64,000 nt of DNA, from NCBI GenBank assembly GCA_025994075.1, contig JAMQGV010000018.1, forward strand, positions 62,001 through 126,000, in the 5' to 3' direction. The translations under genes were made by a program, and so were the position numbers. This stretch comes from Vicinamibacteria bacterium. GTDB lineage: Bacteria; Acidobacteriota; Vicinamibacteria; Fen-336. The notes beneath the pieces were generated by a model. That model saw nothing but the letters and a program-made list of their open reading frames with translations. It had not been told where the DNA came from and searched no databases. Below, in pieces: positions 10,722 to 20,189 of this stretch (position 1 is the first letter of the stretch; each line of letters opens with the position of its first letter).

Positions 10722-12644
10722 GTGAGCACGATCGAGGAACTCGAACGCCTCGTGGCCGTCGAACGGGCGCGCCTCGCGGAAACGCAGGCCGTCGCCAGGG
10801 TTGGGAGCTGGGAGACCGACCTGGCCACCCTCGAGGTGACCTGGTCGGCCGAGACTTACCGGATCTTCGGCACCGCGCCGGACAGCTTCGCGCCGTCCCA
10901 CCCCGGCTTCATCGAGCTGGTGCACCCCGCAGACCGCGAGGCAGTCGACGCGGCGTTTCGCGCTTCGGCTGCAGACAGCGAGGTGCACACGATCGAGCAC
11001 CGGATCGTGACACCCGCCGGCGAGCAGAAGCTGGTCGAGGAGCGCTGGCGGGTGTTCCACGGGCCGGGCGGCCCGGAGCGCGCCGTCGGCACCTGCCGCG
11101 ACGTCAGCGAACAGCGCCGCGCGGAGGCCGAAGCCAAGCGCAGCCAGGCGCTGCTGCGGATGGCTTCGCGCCTGAGCCGCCTCGGAGCCTGGGCCATCGA
11201 CGCCGGGTCGCTGCGCGTCACCTGGTCGGACGAGGTGCGAGCCCTGCTCGACGCCGAGCCGTCGTTCGAGCCCGTGGCCGAGGAGGGACTCGCCTTCTGC
11301 GTTCCCGCGGACGAACCCCGCGCCCGCCAGGCGTTCCGGGACTGCCTCGTGGACGGCCGGCCGTTCGACATCGAGATCCAGCTCGTCACCCGCCGCGGGC
11401 GCGCCGTGCGCATGCGGCTGGTGGGGGAGGCCGTGCGCGGCGACGACGGCCGCGTGATCCGGGCTCAGGGTGCCCTGCAGGACGTGACGGAGAACCGCCT
11501 GCTGCAGGAGCGCGCGCTGCGCTCCCAGCGGCTGGAGAGCCTCGGCACCCTGGCGGGCGGCATCGCCCACGACCTCAACAACGTGCTGGCGCCGATCCTG
11601 ATGGCGACCGAGATCCTGAAGCGCAGGGTCGAGGACCCCCGCGCCAGCCACGCCCTGGAGTCGATCGAGAAGAGCGCCACCCGCGGCGCGAGCCTCGTGC
11701 GCCAGGTGCTGGCCTTCGCGCGCGGGGCGGGCGACGGTCGCCGCGAGGCGCTCGCGCTCGAGCACGTGGCCCACGACGTCGCCCGCATCGTGCACGAGAC
11801 CTTTCCCAAGGACGTGGCGTTCGAACTCGACCTGCCGCCGGACCTGTGGGCCGTGGAGGGCGATGCGACCCAACTCCACCAGGTGCTCGTCAACCTGTGC
11901 GTCAACGCCCGCGACGCGATGCCCCGCGGCGGGCGGCTGCGGCTGGCTTTCTCCAACGAAGAACTCGACGAGTCGGCGGCGCTGCGCCTGGACCTCTCGC
12001 CGGGGCGCCACGTCGTGGTTCGGGTCACCGACACCGGCCATGGCGTGCCCGCCGCGATCCAGGAGCGCATCTTCGAGCCCTTCTTCACGACCAAGGAGGT
12101 CGGCCGCGGGACGGGGCTCGGGCTGTCGACCAGCTACTCGATCGTGCGCGGCCACCGTGGCGCGCTCTCGGTGGCCAGCGAACCCGGGCGCGGGGCGACC
12201 TTCAGCGTCCACCTGCCGGCCGCCGAAGGGCGTCCCGCGACCGCCGTCGCGGCGACGGAGGCGGTCGCACGAGGGCGTGGCGAACTGGTGCTGGTCGTCG
12301 ACGACGAGCCGGCCATCCGCGAGGTGGTGGAGGAGACGCTGACCTCCGCCGGCTATCGCGTGGCCACCGCGCGCGACGGCCTGGAAGCCCTGGCGGTCTA
12401 CGAGGCGCGCCGCGGCGAGGTGGCGCTGGTGCTGACGGACATGGCGATGCCCGGGCTCGACGGAGCCGGCCTGATCGCCGCGCTGCGCAGCCGCGACCCG
12501 CGGCTGCCGATCGTCGCCTCCAGCGGGTTGCAGCGCGGCGAAGGCCTGGCCGAGAATTGGAACATCCGCGAGTTCCTGCAGAAGCCCTACTCGTCCATCG
12601 CCTTGCGGGTGCTGGTGGCGCGAGCGCTCCGCGAGCCGCGCTGA
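10722..12644 (+). CDS. Cytoplasmic hybrid histidine kinase (PAS-PAS-HK-REC)
   Basis: The 640-residue protein lacks membrane segments. Two PAS domains (about 20-130 and 137-258) precede a HisKA H-box GGIAHDLNNVLAPI with His283, a HATPase (NLCVNARDAM, DTGHGVP, GTGLGLS) and a C-terminal receiver from about 515 with Asp573. The start is GTG 10722 behind GGGGAG. It is the first of three tandem kinases (with 12691-14586 and 14590-18330) sharing the unusual HDLNNVLAPI box and a VRQVLAFARG segment, clear signs of local duplication. Kinases of this HDxNN subfamily are usually soluble sensors; no ligand can be assigned. Confidence 0.92.
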   Translation: MSTIEELERLVAVERARLAETQAVARVGSWETDLATLEVTWSAETYRIFGTAPDSFAPSHPGFIELVHPADREAVDAAFRASAADSEVHTIEHRIVTPAGEQKLVEERWRVFHGPGGPERAVGTCRDVSEQRRAEAEAKRSQALLRMASRLSRLGAWAIDAGSLRVTWSDEVRALLDAEPSFEPVAEEGLAFCVPADEPRARQAFRDCLVDGRPFDIEIQLVTRRGRAVRMRLVGEAVRGDDGRVIRAQGALQDVTENRLLQERALRSQRLESLGTLAGGIAHDLNNVLAPILMATEILKRRVEDPRASHALESIEKSATRGASLVRQVLAFARGAGDGRREALALEHVAHDVARIVHETFPKDVAFELDLPPDLWAVEGDATQLHQVLVNLCVNARDAMPRGGRLRLAFSNEELDESAALRLDLSPGRHVVVRVTDTGHGVPAAIQERIFEPFFTTKEVGRGTGLGLSTSYSIVRGHRGALSVASEPGRGATFSVHLPAAEGRPATAVAATEAVARGRGELVLVVDDEPAIREVVEETLTSAGYRVATARDGLEALAVYEARRGEVALVLTDMAMPGLDGAGLIAALRSRDPRLPIVASSGLQRGEGLAENWNIREFLQKPYSSIALRVLVARALREPR

Positions 12645-12690
12645 GAGCGGCGAAGTTCTCGATTGACGAGAGAGGAACACTGAACCCGAG

Positions 12691-14586
<1,896 letters not shown>

Positions 14587-14589
14587 GGC

Positions 14590-17500
14590 GTGGCGTTCGG
14601 GGCCGAGGCGTTCCGCGTGATCTTCGACGCGCACCCGCAGCCGATGTGGCTGTTCGAACCGGAGACGCTGCGGTTCCTGGCCGTGAACGAATCGGCGGTC
14701 GCCCGCTACGGCTACTCGCGCGAGGAGTTCCTCGCGATGACCCTGCGCGACATCCGACCCCCCTCCGAGATCCCGACGCTGCTCCGGGCGGTCGCGGAGC
14801 TGCAGCCGGGGTTGCAGCACTCCGGCGTGACCCGGCATCGGACGAAGGACGGCCGGGAGATCGACGTCGAGATCACCTCACACGAGGTGCCGTTCGAGGG
14901 GCGTCCGGCACGCCTGGTGATGGCCCGCGACGTCAGCGGCTGGAAGCTGGCGCAGGAGGCGCTGCAGGCCAGCGAGGCGGCGCTGCGGGCCAGCGAAGCT
15001 CGGTTGCAGGCGATCTTCGACGCCGCCCCGGAGTGCGTGAAGCTGGTCGACGAAGACAGCGCCCTGCTCGACATCAACCCGGCCGGGGTCCGCATGATGG
15101 GGGCTGGAACGGCCTTCGATCTGGTGGGGCGGCGGGTCGCCGATGCCGTTTGCGAGGCCGACAAGTCCGCCTACCTCGAACACCTGGGCCGTGTGTTCGC
15201 GGGGGAGCCCTCGCGCCTGCGCTACCGGTTCCTCGACCTGCGCGGCCAGGAACACCACGTCGAGTCGCACCTCACGCGGGTGCTGCTCGGCGATCGCGCT
15301 GTGGCGCTGGCCCTGACCCGCGACGTCACCGCCGCGGCCCACGCCGAGGCCGAGCGGGCCCAGAGCCAGGCCCTCCTGCGGATGGCCTCGCGCCTCAGCC
15401 GGCTGGGGGCGTGGAGCGTCGACGTGCCCGACGGCCCCTTGACCTGGTCGGACGAGGTTCGGGCCATCCACGAGGTCCCGGACGATTACGTGCCGACCGT
15501 CGAGACCGGCCTCGCCTTCTACGAGCCCGAGGACCGTGACCGGATCGAGGACGTGTTCTTCGCCTGCGCGCGCGACGGGCAGCCCTTCGACGAAGAACTG
15601 CGAATCGTGACGGCCCGCGGCCGACGGGTCTGGGTGCGCTCGATCGGCGAGGCGGTGCGCGACGCGGGCGGGCGGATCGTGCGGGTCCAGGGCGCGTTCC
15701 AGGACATCTCCGAGCGGAAACAGGCCGAGCAGGAGCTCGAGCACAAGGAGGCGCTGCTCCGCCTCGCCGGTCGCGTCGCCCGCGTGGCCGGCTGGACCGT
15801 CGAACAGGACGGCAGCATCTACTGGTCCGACCAGCTCTTCGAGATGCTCGGTTTCCCGCTCGGCGAGCTGCCCAGCCTCGACGAGGCGCTCGCCCTGTAT
15901 CCCGAGCCCTCCCGCGACCGCCTGTCGAAGGCGCTCGCGGCGTGCCTCGAGCAGGGCACTCCTTTCGAGCTCGAGCTCCAGATCCACGCTCGCGACGGCC
16001 GCCTGCTCTGGGCGCGCTGCCGCGGCGAAGCCGAGCGCGACGCGTCCGGCACCATCGTCCGCGCCCGCGGCGCGTTCCAAGACATGACGGCGGAGCACGA
16101 GGTGGCCGAGCGCGAGCGCGAGGCCGAGCGCCGGCTGCTGGCCACGCTCGAGACGCTCGACGAGGGCTTCTTCACGCTCGATCGCGAGTGGCGGTTCACG
16201 TACCTGAACGCCGCGGGCGAGCGGATGCTGCAGCGCCGTCGGATCGACCTGCTCGGGCGCAACGTGTTCGAGGAGTTCCCGCGCTCTGAGGATTTCGAGC
16301 GCGCCTATCGGGGCGCCGTCGCGCGCGAGGAAATCGTGGAGTTCGAGGCGTTCTACCCCCCGCTCGACCAGTGGTTCGAGGTGAGGGCCACTCCGGTGCC
16401 GGAGGGCCTGGCCGTGCAGTTCCGCGACGTCACGGAGCGCCGCCACGCGCGGGAGGCGCTCCGGGCCTCGGAGGAGCGCTTCCGGCTGCTGGCAGAGGCC
16501 GCCAACGACGCGATCTGGGACTGGGATCTCGCCACCGACGCGCTGTGGTGGAGCGAGGGCTTCGAGCGCCTGTTCGGCTATGACCGCGGCCAGGTCGAGT
16601 CGTCCATCGACTCGTGGAGCAATCGGGTGCATCCCGAGGAGCGTGAGCGCGTCGTGGCCGCGGTTCATGCGGCGATCGACGCCGGCCGCGACTACTGGAG
16701 CGGCGAGTACCGCTTTCTGCATGCCGACGGACGCTACGTGTACGTGCTCGACCGGGGCCACGTGATTCGGGACGAGGCGGGCCGTCCCGTGCGGATGGTC
16801 GGCGGCATGACCGACATCAGCGAGCGCAGGCGCTACGAAGACGCGCTGGCCGAGCGGGCAGCGCTGATCGACGTCGTGCCCGACGCGATCGTCGTCCGCG
16901 ACCTGGACGACCGGATCGTCGGCTGGAACCGCGGTGCCGAGCAGATCTACGGCTGGCCTGCGGCCGAGGCCATGGGGCGGCCTGCGGAGGACGTGCTCGG
17001 CGCTGATCGGGTTTCGGAGGCACGCGAGGCCCTGAAGCTGAGCGGGCACTGGGAGGGCGAGGTCCGGCGGCCGACCCGGGATGGCCGGGAAGTGGTCGTC
17101 GAGGTGCGGGCGACCGTGCTGCGCGACGCCGCGGGTCACGCCAAGGGCGTGCTCGGCATCCACACCGACGTCACCGAGCGCCGCGCCCTCGAGCAGCAGG
17201 CGATGCGCAGCCAGCGGCTGGAGGGCATCGGGACGCTCGCCGGCGGCATCGCCCACGACCTCAACAACGTGCTGGCCCCGATCCTGATGGCGATCGAGAT
17301 CCTGCGCCGCGGCACTTCCGAGCCCCGCCAGCTCCGCCACCTGCAGACGATCGAGCAGAGCGCGAAGCGCGGCGCCGACCTGGTGCGGCAGGTGCTCTCG
17401 TTCGCCCGCGGAACCGAGGTGCGGCGGCTGGTCGTCGACCCGCTGAAGGTCGCCCGCGAGGTCGAGAAGCTGGTGCGCGAGACGTTCCCCAAGAACCTGA

Positions 17501-18330
17501 CCTTCGAGCTGGTCGCCGCCCCCGGGCTGTGGCCGGTGCGCGGCGATCCCACCCAGATCCACCAGGTCCTGGTCAACCTCTGCGTGAACGCCCGCGACGC
17601 GATGCCCGAGGGCGGGCGGCTCGCGATCCGGCTCGACAACGTCGTGCTCGACGAGGCGGCCGTGACCGGCCGGCCCTGGGCTGGCGCCGGGCCACACGTC
17701 GCGCTGGTGGTCGAGGACAGCGGGACAGGCATCGCCCCCGACGTGCTCGACCGCATCTTCGAGCCGTTCTTCACGACCAAGGAGGTCGGGCGCGGCACGG
17801 GCCTCGGCCTGTCGACGACCCACTCGATCGTCAAGGCCCACGGCGGGCTGATCGCGGTGACCAGCCGGCTCGCCCACGGCACCACCTTCACCCTCCACCT
17901 GCCCGCCGAGCCGGGAGGACGCGAAGGTGACGCGGCCCTTCCGCGACGGACGCCTCCGGCGGGCCGCGGCCAGCTCGTGCTCGTGATCGACGACGAGCCC
18001 GCGCTGCGCCTGATGGCGAAAGCCACGCTCGAGACCTTCGGGTATCGCGTGCTGCTCGCCGAGCACGGCGCGGCGGGCCTCGCGCTCTTCGAGGAACACG
18101 GGCCCCGGGTTGCGGCGATCGTCACCGACATGGCGATGCCCGTGCTCGACGGCGCATCGACGATCGCTGCGCTGCGGGCCCGCGACGCGGAGGTGCCGAT
18201 CGTCGCCTCGAGCGGGCTCCAGACGGGCGAGCCGCTGCTCCAGGCGGGGCTGATCCAGGGCTTCCTCCCCAAGCCCTACACGGCCCAGGCGCTGCTCGAG
18301 GCGCTGGCCGAGGCGACCCTCCCGAAGTGA
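14590..18330 (+). CDS. Giant hybrid histidine kinase with seven PAS domains
   Basis: The 1246-residue protein carries seven consecutive PAS/PAC modules, at about 5-125, 138-255, 258-382, 384-505, 515-620, 627-752 and 755-866. After them come HisKA (GGIAHDLNNVLAPI, His889), HATPase (NLCVNARDAM, DSGTGIA, GTGLGLS) and a receiver with Asp1180. There is no membrane segment. PAS3 resembles the second PAS of the kinase at 10722 (LLRMASRLSRLGAW), and PAS5 resembles the first PAS of the kinase at 12691. The array therefore looks assembled from neighbouring genes. GTG 14590 starts 3 bases after the preceding stop. A GC hairpin directly follows the stop codon, and a separate sigma-54 unit begins downstream. 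Confidence 0.92.
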   Translation: MAFGAEAFRVIFDAHPQPMWLFEPETLRFLAVNESAVARYGYSREEFLAMTLRDIRPPSEIPTLLRAVAELQPGLQHSGVTRHRTKDGREIDVEITSHEVPFEGRPARLVMARDVSGWKLAQEALQASEAALRASEARLQAIFDAAPECVKLVDEDSALLDINPAGVRMMGAGTAFDLVGRRVADAVCEADKSAYLEHLGRVFAGEPSRLRYRFLDLRGQEHHVESHLTRVLLGDRAVALALTRDVTAAAHAEAERAQSQALLRMASRLSRLGAWSVDVPDGPLTWSDEVRAIHEVPDDYVPTVETGLAFYEPEDRDRIEDVFFACARDGQPFDEELRIVTARGRRVWVRSIGEAVRDAGGRIVRVQGAFQDISERKQAEQELEHKEALLRLAGRVARVAGWTVEQDGSIYWSDQLFEMLGFPLGELPSLDEALALYPEPSRDRLSKALAACLEQGTPFELELQIHARDGRLLWARCRGEAERDASGTIVRARGAFQDMTAEHEVAEREREAERRLLATLETLDEGFFTLDREWRFTYLNAAGERMLQRRRIDLLGRNVFEEFPRSEDFERAYRGAVAREEIVEFEAFYPPLDQWFEVRATPVPEGLAVQFRDVTERRHAREALRASEERFRLLAEAANDAIWDWDLATDALWWSEGFERLFGYDRGQVESSIDSWSNRVHPEERERVVAAVHAAIDAGRDYWSGEYRFLHADGRYVYVLDRGHVIRDEAGRPVRMVGGMTDISERRRYEDALAERAALIDVVPDAIVVRDLDDRIVGWNRGAEQIYGWPAAEAMGRPAEDVLGADRVSEAREALKLSGHWEGEVRRPTRDGREVVVEVRATVLRDAAGHAKGVLGIHTDVTERRALEQQAMRSQRLEGIGTLAGGIAHDLNNVLAPILMAIEILRRGTSEPRQLRHLQTIEQSAKRGADLVRQVLSFARGTEVRRLVVDPLKVAREVEKLVRETFPKNLTFELVAAPGLWPVRGDPTQIHQVLVNLCVNARDAMPEGGRLAIRLDNVVLDEAAVTGRPWAGAGPHVALVVEDSGTGIAPDVLDRIFEPFFTTKEVGRGTGLGLSTTHSIVKAHGGLIAVTSRLAHGTTFTLHLPAEPGGREGDAALPRRTPPAGRGQLVLVIDDEPALRLMAKATLETFGYRVLLAEHGAAGLALFEEHGPRVAAIVTDMAMPVLDGASTIAALRARDAEVPIVASSGLQTGEPLLQAGLIQGFLPKPYTAQALLEALAEATLPK

Positions 18331-18349
18331 CCCGGGCGTCGTGCCCGGG
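18331..18349. terminator. GC stem-loop after the seven-PAS kinase (terminator-like, no T tract)
   Basis: The inverted repeat CCCGGGC-GTCGT-GCCCGGG has a 7-bp stem and 5-base loop and starts immediately after the stop codon. A second GGGCG/CGCCC stem lies just downstream. It has no run of Ts, so it may be a pause or mRNA-stabilising structure rather than an intrinsic terminator. Confidence 0.4.
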
Positions 18350-18442
18350 ACCGTCGGGCGCGTCGCCCGGCCTGCCCGGGACGGCCTGCGGCAAATCGCG
18401 GATTTCCCCAGATTCCGTGTGATTTCGCGCACGCCCGGGCCG

Positions 18443-18458
18443 TGGCACGTCCCCTGCT
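18443..18458 (+). promoter_or_regulatory. Sigma-54 (-24/-12) promoter for the small protein B / Cys-motif kinase operon
   Basis: TGGCACGTCCCCTGCT matches TGGCACG-N4-TTGCW at all but one fixed position, with exact GG-N10-GC spacing. Predicted initiation is near 18469, directly before the GGAGG ribosome site and ATG 18482. Confidence 0.75.
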
Positions 18459-18481
18459 CTACGTCGGGGCGGAGGACGAAC

Positions 18482-18814
18482 ATGAACCACGTGATCAAGC
18501 ACCCCGCCGCCGCCCCGGCCGCCGTGGCCCGCCCGACTCCCCGGACCGTGTTCGGCACGGCGGGGCGCGCGCGCCGGGCGGTGGTCCACGTCGTCACGGA
18601 CCGCCACCACTACCACGGCACGCTCTACGTTCCGGACGGCAAGAAGCGGGTGTCCGACGTGCTGTGCGACGGCAAGCCGTTCCTGAACCTGACCGAGGTC
18701 AGCACGGACGGCGGCGCGGCCGACGAGTTCCTGGCGATCAACAAGTCCGCGATCCTGTCGCTGCGCATCGTCACCGAGGAGCAGGCCGAGCCGGTGTCGA
18801 TCCGCGCCTTCTGA
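18482..18814 (+). CDS. Small conserved protein, paralogue B (possible DUF6812 relative)
   Basis: A 110-residue protein with an Ala/Pro-rich N-terminal ~25 residues and a core (about 33-100) nearly matching the 112-residue protein at 5798-6136: GTLYVPDGKKRVSDVLCDG, PFLNLTEVSTDGG, INKSAI. No membrane or secretion signal is seen. A GGAGG site precedes ATG 18482, and a near-consensus sigma-54 promoter sits at 18443-18458. The next gene, a histidine kinase with four conserved cysteines, starts 10 bases after its stop. Conserved DVLCDG and STDGG loops in both paralogues may mark a binding surface, but the function is unknown. Confidence 0.78.
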   Translation: MNHVIKHPAAAPAAVARPTPRTVFGTAGRARRAVVHVVTDRHHYHGTLYVPDGKKRVSDVLCDGKPFLNLTEVSTDGGAADEFLAINKSAILSLRIVTEEQAEPVSIRAF

Positions 18815-18824
18815 GGAGGCGGTG

Positions 18825-20048
18825 ATGAACCTCGCGCACGCCATTCCCGAACCCGCCCGACCCGCAGCGGCCCTCGACCCCGGGGAGGTGACGCGCTACG
18901 AGCCGCCCGCGCGCCGCAGCGCCGCGCAGGAACGCCTCGAGCAGGCGCTTGCCCTGGCGAGCGAGCCGCTCGTCGGCCGTCTCGTCGACGACCTGCCGGT
19001 GCCGGCCGCGGTGCTCAACGCCCAGCGCGAGGTGCTGCACGAGAACGCGGCGCTGCGCCGCCTGCTCGGGGTGCGCGGGACCGCGCTCCTCGGCCTGCGA
19101 CTGGGGGAGGCGCTCGACTGCGAGCGTGCGAACGATGCACCGGCGGGCTGCGGCACGGGCCCGTCGTGCGCGAGCTGTGGCCTCGGCACGGCCCTGTCCG
19201 AGGTCGCGCGCACGGGGCTGCCGCAGGTCGAGGGCTGCCGCGTCACGGCCCGGGTCGACGGCCAGGAGCGGCTGTGGGACCTGCGCATCCGCGCCAGCCG
19301 GCTCCGCGGTGTGGAACCCGCGCCCCTGTACCTCGCGGTGCTCGAGGACCTGGCTGATGCCCGGCGCCAGGCCGCGCTCGAGCAGATGTTCTTCCACGAC
19401 GTGCTGAACACGCTGGCCAGCATCCAGGGCTATCTCCAGGTCTGGACCGAGCTGCCGGAGGACCGCGCGCGCAACTTCGCGCCCGACTTGCTGCGCCTGG
19501 CCCGGCGCGCGATCGACGAGGTGCAGGCCCACCGCGACCTGGTCGACGCGGAGTCCGGCCACCTGCGGGTGATGCCGGTGCCGGTCGACGTGGCCCAACT
19601 CCTGCGCGAGGTGTGCGCCTCGTTCCAGCGCGCCGAGGACGATCCCTTCCGCCTGCAACTGAGCGTGCCGACCTTCGACCTGCCCGTGGTGACGGACCCG
19701 GTGCTGCTCCGCCGCGTGGTGGCCAACCTGGTCAAGAACGCGCTCGAAGCCTCGGCGCCCGAGCAGGGCGTCACCGTGCGCTGGTCGCCCGTGCAGCGCC
19801 GGATCAGCGTGCACAACGAGGGCGCGATGCCGGCGGACGTCCAGGCCCGGATCTTCCAGCGCACCTTCTCCACCAAGGGCGACCGCCGCGGGATCGGCAC
19901 CCACTCTGTGCGGCTGCTGGTCGAGACGTACCTGGGCGGCCGGGTCGACTTCACGTCGACGCCGGAGGCCGGAACCACATTCCGGGTGACGCTGCCGGAA
20001 GCGCCGCGCGACCTCGCGGCCAAAGAAACTCGAGGAGAATGGGCATGA
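18825..20048 (+). CDS. Soluble sensor histidine kinase with C-x9-C-x5-C-x2-C motif (paralogue 1)
   Basis: The 407-residue protein has a PAS-like sensor (about 45-180) containing Cys99, Cys109, Cys115 and Cys118 in a GCGTGPSCASCG context, spacing suited to a metal or redox site. The H-box is FFHDVLNT with His191. The HATPase has NLVKNALEA and a SVHNEGAMP G1 region, with RGIGTHSVRLL as the G2 box. There is no receiver or membrane segment, so it must phosphorylate a partner. I prefer ATG 18825 over GTG 18822 for spacing from AGGAGG. Its stop overlaps, as ATGA, the start of a 26-codon gene stub. A full paralogue lies at 24687-25901, beyond the restriction-modification block. Confidence 0.85.
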   Translation: MNLAHAIPEPARPAAALDPGEVTRYEPPARRSAAQERLEQALALASEPLVGRLVDDLPVPAAVLNAQREVLHENAALRRLLGVRGTALLGLRLGEALDCERANDAPAGCGTGPSCASCGLGTALSEVARTGLPQVEGCRVTARVDGQERLWDLRIRASRLRGVEPAPLYLAVLEDLADARRQAALEQMFFHDVLNTLASIQGYLQVWTELPEDRARNFAPDLLRLARRAIDEVQAHRDLVDAESGHLRVMPVPVDVAQLLREVCASFQRAEDDPFRLQLSVPTFDLPVVTDPVLLRRVVANLVKNALEASAPEQGVTVRWSPVQRRISVHNEGAMPADVQARIFQRTFSTKGDRRGIGTHSVRLLVETYLGGRVDFTSTPEAGTTFRVTLPEAPRDLAAKETRGEWA

Positions 20049-20053
20049 ACGCA
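20027..20053 (+). repeat. Left copy of an imperfect 27-bp direct repeat flanking the inserted block
   Basis: This copy spans the 3' end of the first Cys-motif kinase gene and the ATG of the gene stub. It matches 24669-24695 at 25 of 27 bases (mismatches at 20039 and 20040); the two copies are 4,642 bases apart. Confidence 0.75.
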
Positions 20054-20125
20054 CCCGGACGGCCTGTTTCGAGGACTGACGCCCTGGATTCTGATTCCGG
20101 CGATCGCGAGCATCGAATCCGTTGA
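20045..20125 (+). pseudogene. 5' stub of a second Cys-motif kinase gene, cut off by the inserted block
   Basis: ATG 20045 overlaps the stop of the preceding kinase as ATGA and reads 26 codons beginning MNAPGRPV before a stop. The intact paralogue at 24687 begins MNAVGRPV and shares a further LD about 12-13 residues in. The 27 bases at 20027-20053 match 24669-24695 at 25 positions. I read this as the start of a formerly translationally coupled kinase gene whose remainder was displaced or lost when the 20.05-24.67 kb block arrived. A chance short frame is possible, but the matching ribosome site, overlap and N-terminus argue against it. Confidence 0.6.
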
Positions 20126-20134
20126 GCGTGAGCA

Positions 20135-20158
20135 TCGGTCCGACGGCCGTCGGACCGA
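20135..20158. promoter_or_regulatory. 24-bp perfect palindrome upstream of the restriction-modification gene
   Basis: The left arm TCGGTCCGACGG (20135-20146) is followed without a loop by its exact reverse complement (20147-20158). It lies between the kinase stub and the likely -10 box of the enzyme gene (TACAAT, 20176-20181). It could be an operator for a dimeric repressor, a transcription-blocking hairpin or an end of the mobile block. The lack of a loop favours a protein-binding site. Confidence 0.55.
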
Positions 20159-20175
20159 ACCGGCCCGTCCCCCCT

Positions 20176-20181
20176 TACAAT
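20176..20181 (+). promoter_or_regulatory. Probable -10 box (TACAAT) of the restriction-modification gene
   Basis: TACAAT ends 8 bases before ATG 20190, so the transcript would be nearly leaderless. No clear -35 is visible; the 24-bp palindrome occupies that region. Confidence 0.4.
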
Positions 20182-20189
20182 CCGCTGGA

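Noticed and set aside
14878..18597. 1239-codon minus-strand open frame opposite the seven-PAS kinase
   Set aside because: No recognisable fold and composition typical of antisense frames in GC-rich DNA; the plus strand encodes clear PAS and kinase motifs.
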